NCBI GenBank assembly: GCA_963693305.1
Contig: OY855908.1
Location: forward strand, 20,204,493 to 20,268,492
DNA length: 64,000 nt
Origin: Meandrina meandrites
Lineage: Eukaryota; Cnidaria; Anthozoa; Scleractinia; Meandrinidae
Direction: 5' to 3'
The stretch's first letter is position 1; every line of letters starts with the position of its first letter. A program made the position numbers and the translations under genes. The notes below the pieces were generated by a model that worked only from the letters and a program-made list of their open reading frames with translations, was not told the DNA's origin and made no database searches. Positions 1 to 12,600 of this stretch are shown here, in pieces.

Positions 1-1502
1 CAGAGTGGCTGTGAGCCACTGAAACTCAGAAAATATATAGCCTTTGTTTACTTCATATATAGTAACACCAAAAAAGGCTGCATTTTACCCAACCCCCTAC
101 CCGCTTCACAAGACTAATTGATTACTAAATTTAATATTAAAGACTCTCTGTCGACTGCGAGTGTTTGTTATTGTTTTGATTCTGGCGCTGAAGAAAATCG
201 TTCGAAAATCAAAAAGATTTAGGGCATTCGCGGCCTAAAATAAAATATACCGGTAGAAACAGGTATAAAGTGTTTACTTTCGAGGTCATCCAGCTAAGAA
301 ATACTTTATTTTGAAATTATGACCTCGCGTCATGGGGGCGCAAGCTACAATTACAATTACAAGCTCCTGTCGCCATACGCGTCATTGGTCGTCATTTGAA
401 ACAACTCCATAAAATAAATTTCCTTTTTATTTGCTTTTAGAAGCACATATACAGAGTATATATATACAGTACTTAGTGCTCTTAAAATACAAGATGTAGA
501 ACTAGAGCAATGAACATTTCGTGGCGATTTCCATACCGCGGTTTGGAATTCCTGCGGAGATTGTTTCGATAAAGCGGTCACGTACAGATTCTAAATGCTT
601 TCAGTTCGATTTTTTTTCAGTCCGAAAGATTGCCATTACTAGCGAGTAGAGGAAAAATGAAGCAAAGAACGCACTTTTCATCGAAATAAAAATTTCAAAT
701 AATCTCAATAAAGCTTACTTGGTACTGGAAGAATCTACTGGCAATGCGAAGGGAAATAATTCTGCAGCGATTCAGTGTCACTCAGCTCAATACTGCAACA
801 AACGTGGGCAGTTTTCACTTTGCCTGTATCCGAGGTCATCTTCTTTGTTTCTCCATTGATTCTGGGCAGATTTTCTTGAATAAATCTTTTCGGAAGAGCC
901 TCTCGTTACAATCTAGGCCTTACGCAGGCGATTCTTGGCACCCGCCATGCATGGCTAAAAGCATATCGCGTACCGGCCGTTGTTTAGCTTCTCACACATG
1001 TGAGTTTGCGGATCACGTATCGACGCCATGAATCATGCATCGTGCACGTGCTGAACAAATAAGTAGCGCGCTGATTGGCCACAACTATGACAAATTGTGC
1101 ACGTGCTGAACAGTTTCTGCTCAACAGATTGGCTAAAAACATCAGACATTGTGTCGTCACGATCTACCTTACATTACATTACCTTACATTACATTACATT
1201 ACATTACATTACTTACATTTCTACATTTTGGAGCGTTTGTGAGATTTTTTCCGCACATACAAATCTTCTCATGGCTCTATAATCTGCCGCCTCGTCAGGC
1301 CTTCTGGTCTTCCAGAAGGCCTGACTCGTTGGCAATAAAAGATTATTTATGCCGGCTCAAATATATGATTATTTTTTTCTTGTACAAGAGCAATATTTCA
1401 CTCACTTGTTTGAACGTCACTATGTAATATCCCCTACAGGTTCAGTGTAGTTTCTTGGACAATGTTAAAATTATTTTTTAAAACATTACTATCAATAAAC
1501 AC
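1..1502. other. Left-edge non-coding stretch (integrin beta intron)
   Basis: No exon recognised. The stretch lies inside the integrin beta intron that follows the last visible exon. It holds a (TTACA)n microsatellite at about 1168-1219. A short perfect hairpin lies at 1294-1325, with 14-bp arms GTCAGGCCTTCTGG and CCAGAAGGCCTGAC around TCTT. I searched the minus strand for the next beta-I-domain exon and did not find it, so it probably lies to the left of the window. Confidence 0.6.
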
Positions 1503-1598
1503 CTGATAAAGACTTGAAACCTCCTTGACAACAGCAAATATTGGAAGGACATTGCTCTGCTGTAGTTTGTCATGAAGCTGAGCAAGGGATGGATAATC
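1503..1598 (-). CDS. Integrin beta exon 11 (beta-I domain), last exon visible
   Basis: 96 nt, phase 0 to 0. It encodes [20 protein letters not shown] then [12 protein letters not shown]. Acceptor ATTACAG|GATTAT, donor TATCAG|GTGTTT. The open frame runs on past the donor to a stop at about 1436, but that extension does not resemble integrin sequence and I treat it as intron. Confidence 0.93.
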
Positions 1599-4500
1599 CT
1601 GTAATATAATGTAGAGATAAGTATTCCACACATATACTGATGTGTGATAGTATTAAAGCCATTTTGGAGCATTTGTTAATGCTAGCTAAATGGTAACTAT
1701 TTTAAGCATTAACCATGTGGATGTTCTTTACCTATTAAAGCACTGATTTTAATTTTCACATTTATATGCCCTTTCAGTTTAAAAGTTTTTCTGAACTTCC
1801 TGGCTACATGACCTGTAGAATATGGCATGATTTCAAACTCTTGAAGAACTAGTCTTCAATGGAACAAAGTTGTGCAAAAACCTTATCCGTAGGAGGTCTG
1901 GTTTACAAAATATGATATATCATAGGCATTCGAATAGCGACCAGTTAATGTAATTCGTATTATTACTATAATAAAAAATATCAGTACTGTTGTCCATACC
2001 AGTTCATTAGACTTAGTATACAACATGTATTTGCCATTAAAGTCTTCCAGGTGGCATTTACCATCATTTGGAGTAACAATGCCCCCCAGCTGAGAAGACA
2101 AAACAAAGAGCAAGTGCATTAGTTTCCTCTCTACAACCTCCCACAGCATTTGGGAAGATCTGAGGTTAAAGGGAAGGTGTGGAACTGATGTCTAACATAA
2201 AGTCCTCTTAAGGCAAAAAATGTCAACAATTAAGTAAAATCACAGATTAATTAACCACATACCTTGATGATTACTTCAGCCTATAGGATAACTAAATAAG
2301 CACTGAATAAGCCTAACTAAATAGCCATGACATGATTAGCTAAACTGATTAGCGACAGCATTAATTAGCTTAACTGATTAGCCATGGCATTAATAAGCCT
2401 AACTGATTAGCCATGGCATAATTAGCCTCACTGATTAGCCATAGCATAATTACCGTAACTGATTAGCTATGGCATAATTACCCTAACTGATGAAGCCATG
2501 GCATAATTAGCCTAACTGATTAGCCATAGCATAATTACCCTAACTGATTAGCTATGGCATAATTACCCTAACTGATGAAGCCATGGCATAATTAGCCTAA
2601 CTGATTAGCCATAGCATAATTAGCCTAACTGATTAGCTATGGCATAATTAGCTTAACTGATGAAGCCATGGCATAATTAGCCTAACTGATTAGCCATGGC
2701 ATAATTAGCCTAACTGATTGGCCATGGCATAATTAGCATAACTGATTAGCCATGGCATAATTAGCCTAACTTATAAGCTATGGCATAATTAGCCTAACTG
2801 ATTAGCCATGGCATAATTAGCCTAACTGATTAGCCATAGCATAATTACCCTAACTGATTAGCTATGGCATAATTACCCTAACTGATGAAGCCATGGCATA
2901 ATTAGCCTAACTGATTAGCCATAGCATAATTAGCCTAACTGATTAGCTATGGCATAATTAGCTTAACTGATGAAGCCATGGCATAATTAGCCTAACTGAT
3001 TAGCCATGGCATAATTAGCCTAACTGATTGGCCATGGCATAATTAGCATAACTGATTAGCCATGGCATAATTAGCCTAACTTATAAGCTATGGCATAATT
3101 AGCCTAACTGATTAGCCATGGCATAATTAGCCTAACTGATTAGCCATGGCATAATTAGCCTAACTGATTAGCCATGGCAGAATTAGCCTAACTGATAACC
3201 AATGACATTATTAGCCTAACTGATTCGCCATGGCAGAATTAGCCAAACTGATTAGCCATGGTATTATTAGCCTAACTGATTAGCCATGGCATAATTAACC
3301 TAACTTATAAGCTATGGCATAATTAGCCTAACTGATTAGCCATGGCATAATTAACCTACCTGATTAGCCATGGCATAATTAGCCTAACTTATAAGCTATG
3401 GCATAATTAGCCTAACTGATTAGCCATGGTATTATTAGCCTAACTGATTAGCCATGGCATAATTAGCCTAACTGATAACCCACGGCATTATTAGTCTAAC
3501 TTATTAGCTGTGGCATGATCAGCCTAACTGATATGGCATGGCATTGTAAGCCTAACAGATTAGCTATGGCATAATTACCCTGACTGATTAGCCACGGCAC
3601 AAATAGCCAAACTACCAAATGAATACACTGTCTACCTCCAGCATCATAACTGTACTAAATTACTCACACTGGAAATGTTTGTGTACATGTATGAACCTAC
3701 CTTTCCATCACCAGCAACATGAAATGGAGCATCAGTGACAAAAATCACCAATCGACGTGATCTACCATTGCCAGACCAACCAATTTGCTGCAAAAACAGG
3801 AAATGATTAAAAAATAACTAAACAACAATGTAGATCCTTAAAATAGGATGTGACTAAAACAAAGATCCAACATTGAACAAGCAGCTCTTTAAGATTGCAG
3901 AAGGGCAAGAATAACAAGGAACTTCCTAATTTGCTGTTCTTTTGTCCTTTTTCACTACCGAGTAGCCCTTCCATGCCAGCAAACATGACACACACAAAGG
4001 CATCACGTCTTTGTTTTGGCATGCAAGCACTCTTATTGACAGGAATTTTCTTATTTCTCAGAATATAGCTAGAATGTTTACTTAATAATTAAACATGGAA
4101 AGTGCTCACTTTATATTTTTTGCCAATATATCACTTTAATCAAACTTAAAAGCATTGCAGTGTCAGATATTTCAATTTGTGATGAATCTCAATTATTTTT
4201 GGTGTTGCTGATGATCATCTTTCCGATATTTGAAGAACATGTTTTTACTAGATTGTTTGCCTTTGGTACAACGTGTTGACATTGTGGTTATGCACGTTTT
4301 TCTGATTGGATAGTAACCTCCACTGTGTAAATAGTTCACATCAAATCCAAAATCCTTTCATTACTGAAATAAAACAAAACAAAGATTGAAGACCCTGTGG
4401 TCTGAAACGAAGACCCACTGGTCTAAAACAAAGGCCCACCGGTCTAAAATGAAGGTCAAAAAAGAAGCCCCTCTGGTCTTAAACAAAGACTCTCTAGCTG

Positions 4501-7411
4501 AAGCAGAAGATAAATTCACCATCGGATGTGATAATTCTAGGTCTTCTCCCAGTCAGTACAGGGTAGCATCCACAAAACTACAGTTGAAACACTGTCAAAG
4601 TGCATCACGCTCCTCTTTGTATAAACTAAAACATCATCTGAGGCTGAGAAATTTGACAGTTACTTTATCTCAGCACACAGTGTGTGAAATTGTGTAATGC
4701 AACTTAGTAGTCACCCTCAGATGGACTAACCTTTTCACAAACTGCCACCTGCATCAAAGCATCAAATCCACCTTCAGGCTCATCTAGATTACCAGAAATA
4801 ATCTGCTCCTTGATTTTTTTCTATAGCAAACAAAACCAAACCAAACCAAACCAAAAGATTATAAATTACAGGATGGTATTAAAAGGTTATAATGTATATA
4901 TGTGTATGTACCTTTGATCAAAGGCTGGTCTTTTGTAACCAAACTTTTTACGTCTACAATTTATTCCTAGAGTTTGAATGATATTTTAAACTTCATTTAC
5001 CTACACACACAGAATTGTTGTCAGTTTGCTTGACAGTAGCCTGTGTACAGCCGTCCCTCTCCCTCAAAAAAATCGGGGAGGGAACGTCTGTGTTATGGCG
5101 GCGTTAATCGTGTTCCGCGGCGGGTGGTTTCCCCGGAATGTGTGGGAAATGATTTGATTGGCTTTCACAAAAATTATTTTAATTTATTCTGCATAATACC
5201 AAAACCGTGTTTTGATTGGCTGAAATTTTCGCGGGTGTTATGTATTAACTGGAGTAATTCCAAATCATTCCAGCGAGCGCGCGAGTCAACATGCTATGAT
5301 GGGTTCATCTTCAATTATTTGTGTGCTCTGCAGAAATTGTTTAGTCAATAAGTGCGACAAAAATTTGGTAGACGCTCGCAAGAGTACAGCATTCAACGCA
5401 AGGCAAGAAATATTATCGTTGGACATCAAAGTAAAGATAAACTCTGCCCACATTTGCAGAAATTGTCTCATCTTGCTGAAGATACGGTGTAATGGGGTTG
5501 ACAGGCCTGCACATCTCCTACGTTCGTGACATTTGTATTTGCCGTATTGTCTGAAATTTGGTCTTTCGACCTTTCAGGGTCTCACTTGTTTCCGAAGGGC
5601 ACTCTATGTTGTATCATTTGGAGGCAGTACAGAGGCAGTATTAGTTGAGAAGAGCCGTAAGACTGTGGTCTAGCAAATGTCTAGAGGTTATAGGTCTGCA
5701 CAGTTTCCTGTTTTTAAAATTTGACACCTCTAGCTCTGTAATTTGCCACACGTTTCGCTAATGCGTTTTATTTTGGTTCATTTCTGTTTGCAAGATATGC
5801 TATAAGCTCTCAAAGTGTTTTCTCTGGAAGGACAAGGTCTGAAATTTCCGAGAAAATATTGATTACTTGCATTTATATTTGCGATGCCGAGCCCGGCTTT
5901 GTTCCAAGATGTATTGATCTAATCACGGATGACATATTTATCTTTGTCCGGCCTCGCCAGAGACTGTTGTAACTTTACTTTGAGAAAGCTAAAAGTTGAT
6001 TTTACAGAGACATTCTTTGTTGTATAGGTTATGCTACTTGCATTGATTTGATGGAGAGTTTTGTCTCTTGAGGTCGATGATTAGTTTCAACCTCCCTTGT
6101 TCGTTATGTTGCATTCACCACGATTCAAATCTCGCACGCGGATACCCGATATGATAATTTATGTGAAATTTAAATCGAGAACAGCAGGATACTGGAACAC
6201 GATTAACGCCGCCATAACACAGACGTTCCCTCCCCGATTATTTTGAGGGGAGCGGGACAGCTGTACACAGGCTAGCTTGACAGGCTATGCACAAAGAAAA
6301 CCAATGGAAGAAAGCACTGGTGACAATCACAGTAATGCACAGTTTGTATCACTATCAGTGACATTCTAAAGTCATGGACTGTTTTTTTTTTTCTTGCCTA
6401 ATAACCAGAATCCAGGGAAAAGCCCAGTTCATAATGTGCTTGTTTTTTGTTTCCAATTACTCTGGCATTTTATAATTTGTACACCTGATTGATACAGATA
6501 CAGGCACTGTGACCAGCCAGAGCTTGATCATCACACTCAAACAAATGGCAGGGCTGGTGAAACTACTTTTGAGACAAAAATGCTGATTTTTCCAGCAGTT
6601 TATGTGAGTGGATCATGTTCCAAAATATTAAATTTCTTTTGGGTATTACTGAGCCTTTGAATGTCTTCAAAAGGTCACATCCATGGGTTGTAATTGGTAG
6701 AATTTAAATTTAATACCACATAAAAACAAACATTCAAATAACCAGCCCTTGCATGTTTATTCGCCGGGCGTTGATTCTTGCATGACTTTTGAATGCTCTT
6801 TGCATAACATTAATCAGTTTTAATGTCATGGAAAACATTTCTTAGGTAGTTTTCACATATGGTATTTAATGGGGCTATTTATTAAATGCAATTTAGGCAA
6901 GGTTAAAATTGAGACAATGCTGGCCAGTGGTCTCTCTCACGAACTCAGGGTGAACCTTGGGCTTTTCAGGGCCACAGTACAATTTTACAGCTATCCCGTT
7001 GAGGTCAAACTATTTTTGTATGTGTTGTCATATATCTTGTTTGTTCTCAAATGCTCTAGGCACCTTCACCACACTTATCTATTGTTGATGAGTTTAATTC
7101 AGGACTTGAAACAACAAGCTGAAATCCACTTGAATGTGTTAACTTTGCACACTGCAAATAACCACTATTTAATTACTAGGTACTGTACATGGGGTTGTAG
7201 AAGTACTCAGATTCATCAAAATGAGACTTATTAGACAAATTTATAATTTCATTGTAGCCAGTGATAGAATAATGATCAGTGATGTAACTGGATGCACAAA
7301 ATGGCCTGCATTAGAAGCTATGCCTGAACGTCAACAATAATAAATTAATTAATAATAAATAATTATTAATAAAGTAATAATTAATCAATTTGATTATTAT
7401 CATCATCATCA

Positions 7412-7479
<68 letters not shown>

Positions 7480-9550
7480 GATTAACTGATCGTAGAAGAA
7501 ATGTTTTGAAGAATTTATATAGCTATACAAACCTCAAATTCTGTTTGGTCATTCCCCAAACTAAGAATGTGTCTGAAGCCATATGTAGGTACACAGTTCG
7601 TATTTTTGTCTGAACTTAAACATGGCTTCTTTGTCCTAAACAACACACAGAAAATGAACACATTAATGAAAAGTATCTCAGTGTTGTTTATAAATTATGT
7701 ACAAAGAAATCATTATTAGAAAACAGTTGATTGTATTAGACAGACTATTTTGAGCACAAACCAGTTTTAAGTTGGACTGGCCACATGGCTGCTCTGAACT
7801 TGATGAAAAACATACACAATGTAATATTATTACATCAATAATTATAAGAAAATGCCCATTTACATACTCAGTTCTGACGTATGGAGACACTGTCTTGTCC
7901 ACAAATGAACCAAATCCAAGTTTAAAATTTTCTGTTATGTTTCTCATGCTTGCAGCTGAAGAGTTTATTAAATAAATAGAGTCACACATAATTCAAGAAG
8001 GGTTTGGGGAAATTAACTTTCAGTATGATATTTAGGGTAATCTGTTTCTTATCTCTAAAATAATAGGATAAATGAATATTCCAAATGAACTGTGAAGTTC
8101 CACTGATCAAACTGTCCCATACACCTTATTCCAAAATGGTGGAAAATACATTTATTCTTTTGCCTATATGCTAACTGACCCTTGTTGCCTCGTTCTAAAC
8201 CAAAAATTCTTTTGAATAATTTCTGCAGATGTGATTGAGGCAATGAGGGCCAATTAACAAGGAGACAAAAGAATAAATGTATTTTCCGCCATTTTAAAAT
8301 AAGATGTATGGCCTAGAGGATTTCTCTTCCCTACCCAACCTGCCCTCATTTTCCTAAGCCTTAGCCATAGTTAATAATAACACACAAACCCTTACCCTTT
8401 AGTTAAAACCTGATGGTAAACTTAGGCCATTACCCTATCCTGAAGCTGAAATACATGTATCAAACCCATACCGACAAGATTCACACATCTTGTGGTTCTC
8501 AAATGTTATAGTTCTTGACATAAATTGAGCTTCACATTGTCAAACTGTGGATTTCTAGGTTGGGTTAATTAAAAAACATGAATGAGAAAAATTTGCTTGA
8601 AAGGTCCATCTGAATTACATGACTGGTTTTATCAAACAAACTGTAACAAGTACTCATTTCAGCTAATCATTAGACAGTACCTATTTTTGAGGCCAACGTT
8701 GTTAGTTTGTCCAAATCATCTTTCATAGAATATGACATGTCCATAAGGTAGTACAAATCTACAGGGTAGTTTTCTGCAGGCCTCACTGTTAGTTTCACAG
8801 TTGTGGTCTGTCCTGTAATGCAGTCAGTAGAGAAACCATGCATGAAATCAATGAATAACTATTGACACCTGCTCAAAAAAGGTCTTTAAGGTCGCAGGTG
8901 ACACCTTAGGCTCATCATTATGCATTTATTTAAAGCGTATGCATGAAGTGCAATGACTGACATCGACAAGTGTTTGAAACATTCATGACTGAATAAAATA
9001 ATTATTTGGTTTTTTCCTTGATTAGCTTAATCGTGCTTTGAACAATGTTCACTACTCTTAAAATTAAGAGGAAACCAAAAATTTTAACAATCCTTCAAAA
9101 ATTATTTTTCAGTTATAAAATAAAGGGGACATATCACTGATTAGCGTTATTGTCTGCACATGATGAGACTAGTCAGCTTATGCCCAAGTGAACATATATT
9201 AATTAAAATTATTTAAGCACATTGTATGTGAACAAAGAGTCTTCTGAATGTGCTCTTACACCTTTTCCACTGAGGAGTGTAAGTTAAATGTAGGGATTCA
9301 AAAAAATTAATGGAAATCCAGGTGGGAGGTGGTGAGTCTTTCACCTTGCATATATGGGTGAGAGGGGAGTCTAACGGTCCTGGAAAAGGGGGAATTGAAG
9401 CATCATCCCATCCATCTGGGGGGTGGGGGTACGGATTTTTTCTGGAATAACCCATTCTGGCCAAGTTTGAGAATTTTCAATCTTTTTCAAATTGCACTCC
9501 TCCAGGAGATACTATAGGAAAATCCATTACCTGACGAGGGAATTCCACGT

Positions 9551-9613
<63 letters not shown>

Positions 9614-12600
9614 TCAAGTGAAATTTAACATGGAATTCACGAGTCAGGTAATGGATTTTCCTTGAATCGCATAACCTTTTTAAAATGAAAATGTGGTGAA
9701 TGTTGCGAATTTTAGCGCAGCCTCACTTTCAAGTCGCAATACCGCGCTGAATACCCTCGCATCTCTAGCCAATCAGAGCGCGCGAATTCCTTGAGCTATG
9801 CGATTCTTTGTTAATGCCCACTGTTAAGTAGGTGGCTGCCCTTGTGTAGCACACATCAGAGAGCAGTATAAAAAGCTCCAAACACCTCACCTTTACAGGC
9901 AGCTGTTTGAATCTAAGCCGGTGATTCACCTCAAAATAGCCACCGGAGCTCCATTGAGTACTGGGTCTTATTGAAAGCAATGATTTGATACATGAATGTA
10001 CAATGTACCTGTTCTAAGATCCAACCTTACTCTCTGAGGCTGTACCTGTACTTTGGCTCCAACATTGTTGTTCTGCATTTAATAATTACATAAAATAAAT
10101 ATTACCAAAGTTGTTAAATAGAACTGAGTCTCCATCATACATGGCCGCAATGGATTTATGAGTAGGTTATTTTTAGGAATGAAATTGCTTCCAGGAAAAA
10201 AGGCATGTAACCTTGCCAGTAAGCACTCCATCCAGTGAAACAAACAACTGGTGATTGGGTTGAAAATTTATACAACACAAAACTGTAAAATGACGCCTTA
10301 TCTACCAATTTATGGAACTTAAGAAACATGGTGAATTGAAGTTTATAAAATAAGATGAATCAACAACATTTGTTCTCAATTCAAACCTGAGTGGCTAACC
10401 AATCTATTTGAGGATTACAGCAATTATCACAACTGACTTAAACAGCTAGTAGAATGCCCCTGATTGAAATCCTTCATAGCTATCCCATAGGATTTTGTAG
10501 GATACTACATAGGAATGGGAACTCAAGTAGGCTCCTATGAGCATGTATAATTATCAAGACTGTAAAAAGTCCTACAGGATGTTACATGATCCTTTAGCCT
10601 GCTATACTGGTCATTTAAGATCCCAAAGGATCCTCCCTAGCCTCCTTTTGCAATTCTTAAAGCGTGTTGAATAGGATCTTAACTTGGGTTCCTGTCAAGG
10701 ATCCTGAGTTGAATTTTTACCAGGGGCAGCATCAGGCAGATTTCTACCTTCTGCCAAGACAAATAAACAACCTGTTCTTGTTTGAAAGTAGAAGGCAATT
10801 TACTGTCAGAGTAAATAGTGTCAAGTGAAGAACACGGCACTGACCCTGGGCAGCCAGCAGTGCTTAGAGCTAGATCACTTCATCCATCAGCCCTCAGCAC
10901 TTCACACTCGCACTTGTACTTAGAAAGTTCCAAGCATACATAGTAAACTAAGATAGGGAGTGCTTCTTTACTGGCTGAATTAATACTGATTGGAAAGTTT
11001 AAAAAACCCACCTATATTTAAGTATTTCCATACAAAAAATTACTTTAACAAAGAAACTTATACTCATAATTGTTAATAATTTACCTCTTCATTTACAGAC
11101 TTGCTTTTTGGGTTAGAAATATTGTTAGGAGAGCAACCTAAGCTCTTCAAATTATCTGGTGAGTCACATCGGGATGCAGCAAAATTCTAAAGAAAAACAA
11201 GTTAAGTGTCAAGAACCATTAAATATCTTTATTTGTACTGATCTAACATTTTACATTATTATATGTGATTCAAATCATTTTCAATTGACATTTGTTATTT
11301 AAAATAACCAGTTTTGTTTAATGTTACATTTTCATTCATGCCAGAAAATGATCATGCACATGCAACAAAAACTAAAAAGCAACTTGGTTTAACAAATTTG
11401 CCTTGTACCAGTTACACAATTTGTATGATAGCTGTCTAGTTTGAGCAGTCACCACCAAGGACACTATTAATTTTGTACATGCAGGTTTAGGTAGCTACAA
11501 ATTTTATATTAACCTAAACCTGCATGCATACCTTCCTAAACCATTCCACTAGCCAGAGGATAAAATGAAGCCAAAACATATTAATCTTATCTAGAAATAA
11601 AAATTAGCCTTTCAGTTTACATTTGTGTGATTGCTTACTAAACAATACCATGGAGATTCTAGTCGTCAGATGGTACTGTCACTACAGTAAGCTGCAAATC
11701 TTCAACATTTATTTAGGTTTTTGAAATATCGAAGTTTGACAACCCCAAACTCCCCTAAAAGTATTAAATTCTATTAATGACAAATACCCAGGCAGTGTAT
11801 TTTTAATTAACAGTTGGAAAATTAACCGCTTACTAACCAAGTGCAAGGGCCAGACCAAGAAATATTGGCCAGAGGTCGTGGCAGTGCAGACCCAGTGCAG
11901 CAAGGGACGTATAAAAACAATCAACGGCCAATATTCCCCAGTAGGGCTTGAGCAAGCAAGGTTAGTAAGTAGGTTATTACATGGCACTTGTTTTAGCTGC
12001 AAATTTTGAATTTGCCAGCTTCTAAAAACAAAAAAATAAATGGCTTATGACCCCTTCCACATGGAAGCAGTCCGTAAAGCAAAATCCCAACCAAGGAAGA
12101 GCCAATCACAACACTCAGATTTACCTCAAGACTGCCTTGCCATACAATAAAATGATCTTATTTACAGTTCTCTTAGCAGTTATATCTGGAAAAAAACATT
12201 TTGTGAGCAGTTACCTCCTTAGAACACCAGGCACACTGGGCCTTCCCTATACATTCATGACAAGTTGTTGAGCTTCTACAGCTATCTGCACCTACAATGT
12301 AAACATGCACATTGAGTATCTCCCGCAAACAAATAGCCCTAAAAGAATGGTGGAGTGAAGTTGTGTTGGTAGAGTATAGTCATGTTACTTAGTGGAGTAG
12401 AGTTGTGTTGGTGAAGTGGAATTGTGTTTAAGACCCATGATGGACCACTGCACTTTGCACGCTTGTTATTGTTTTGATCATGTACTTCACTGAATGTGAT
12501 TAGAATTTGAAGACCAATTGCTAACTAAAGGTATTCTGGTTGGATTTAGTCTTCAATCAGGTTATGTTGTTTCTGGCCTTGAGAAAAACCCTCTGCATTT

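Noticed and set aside
744..1031. 95-codon plus-strand frame near the left edge
   Set aside because: No recognisable domain; lies in an integrin intron on the opposite strand.
1883..2149. Longer minus frame around integrin exon 10
   Set aside because: Only 2000-2089 matches integrin; both ends have good splice sites, so the rest is intron.
2278..3610. CRISPR array
   Set aside because: 28-bp units are contiguous with no unique spacers, and the host is a eukaryote.
9213..9464. Minus-strand frame [20 protein letters not shown]
   Set aside because: Looks like translation of a repeat; no domain, no splice context.
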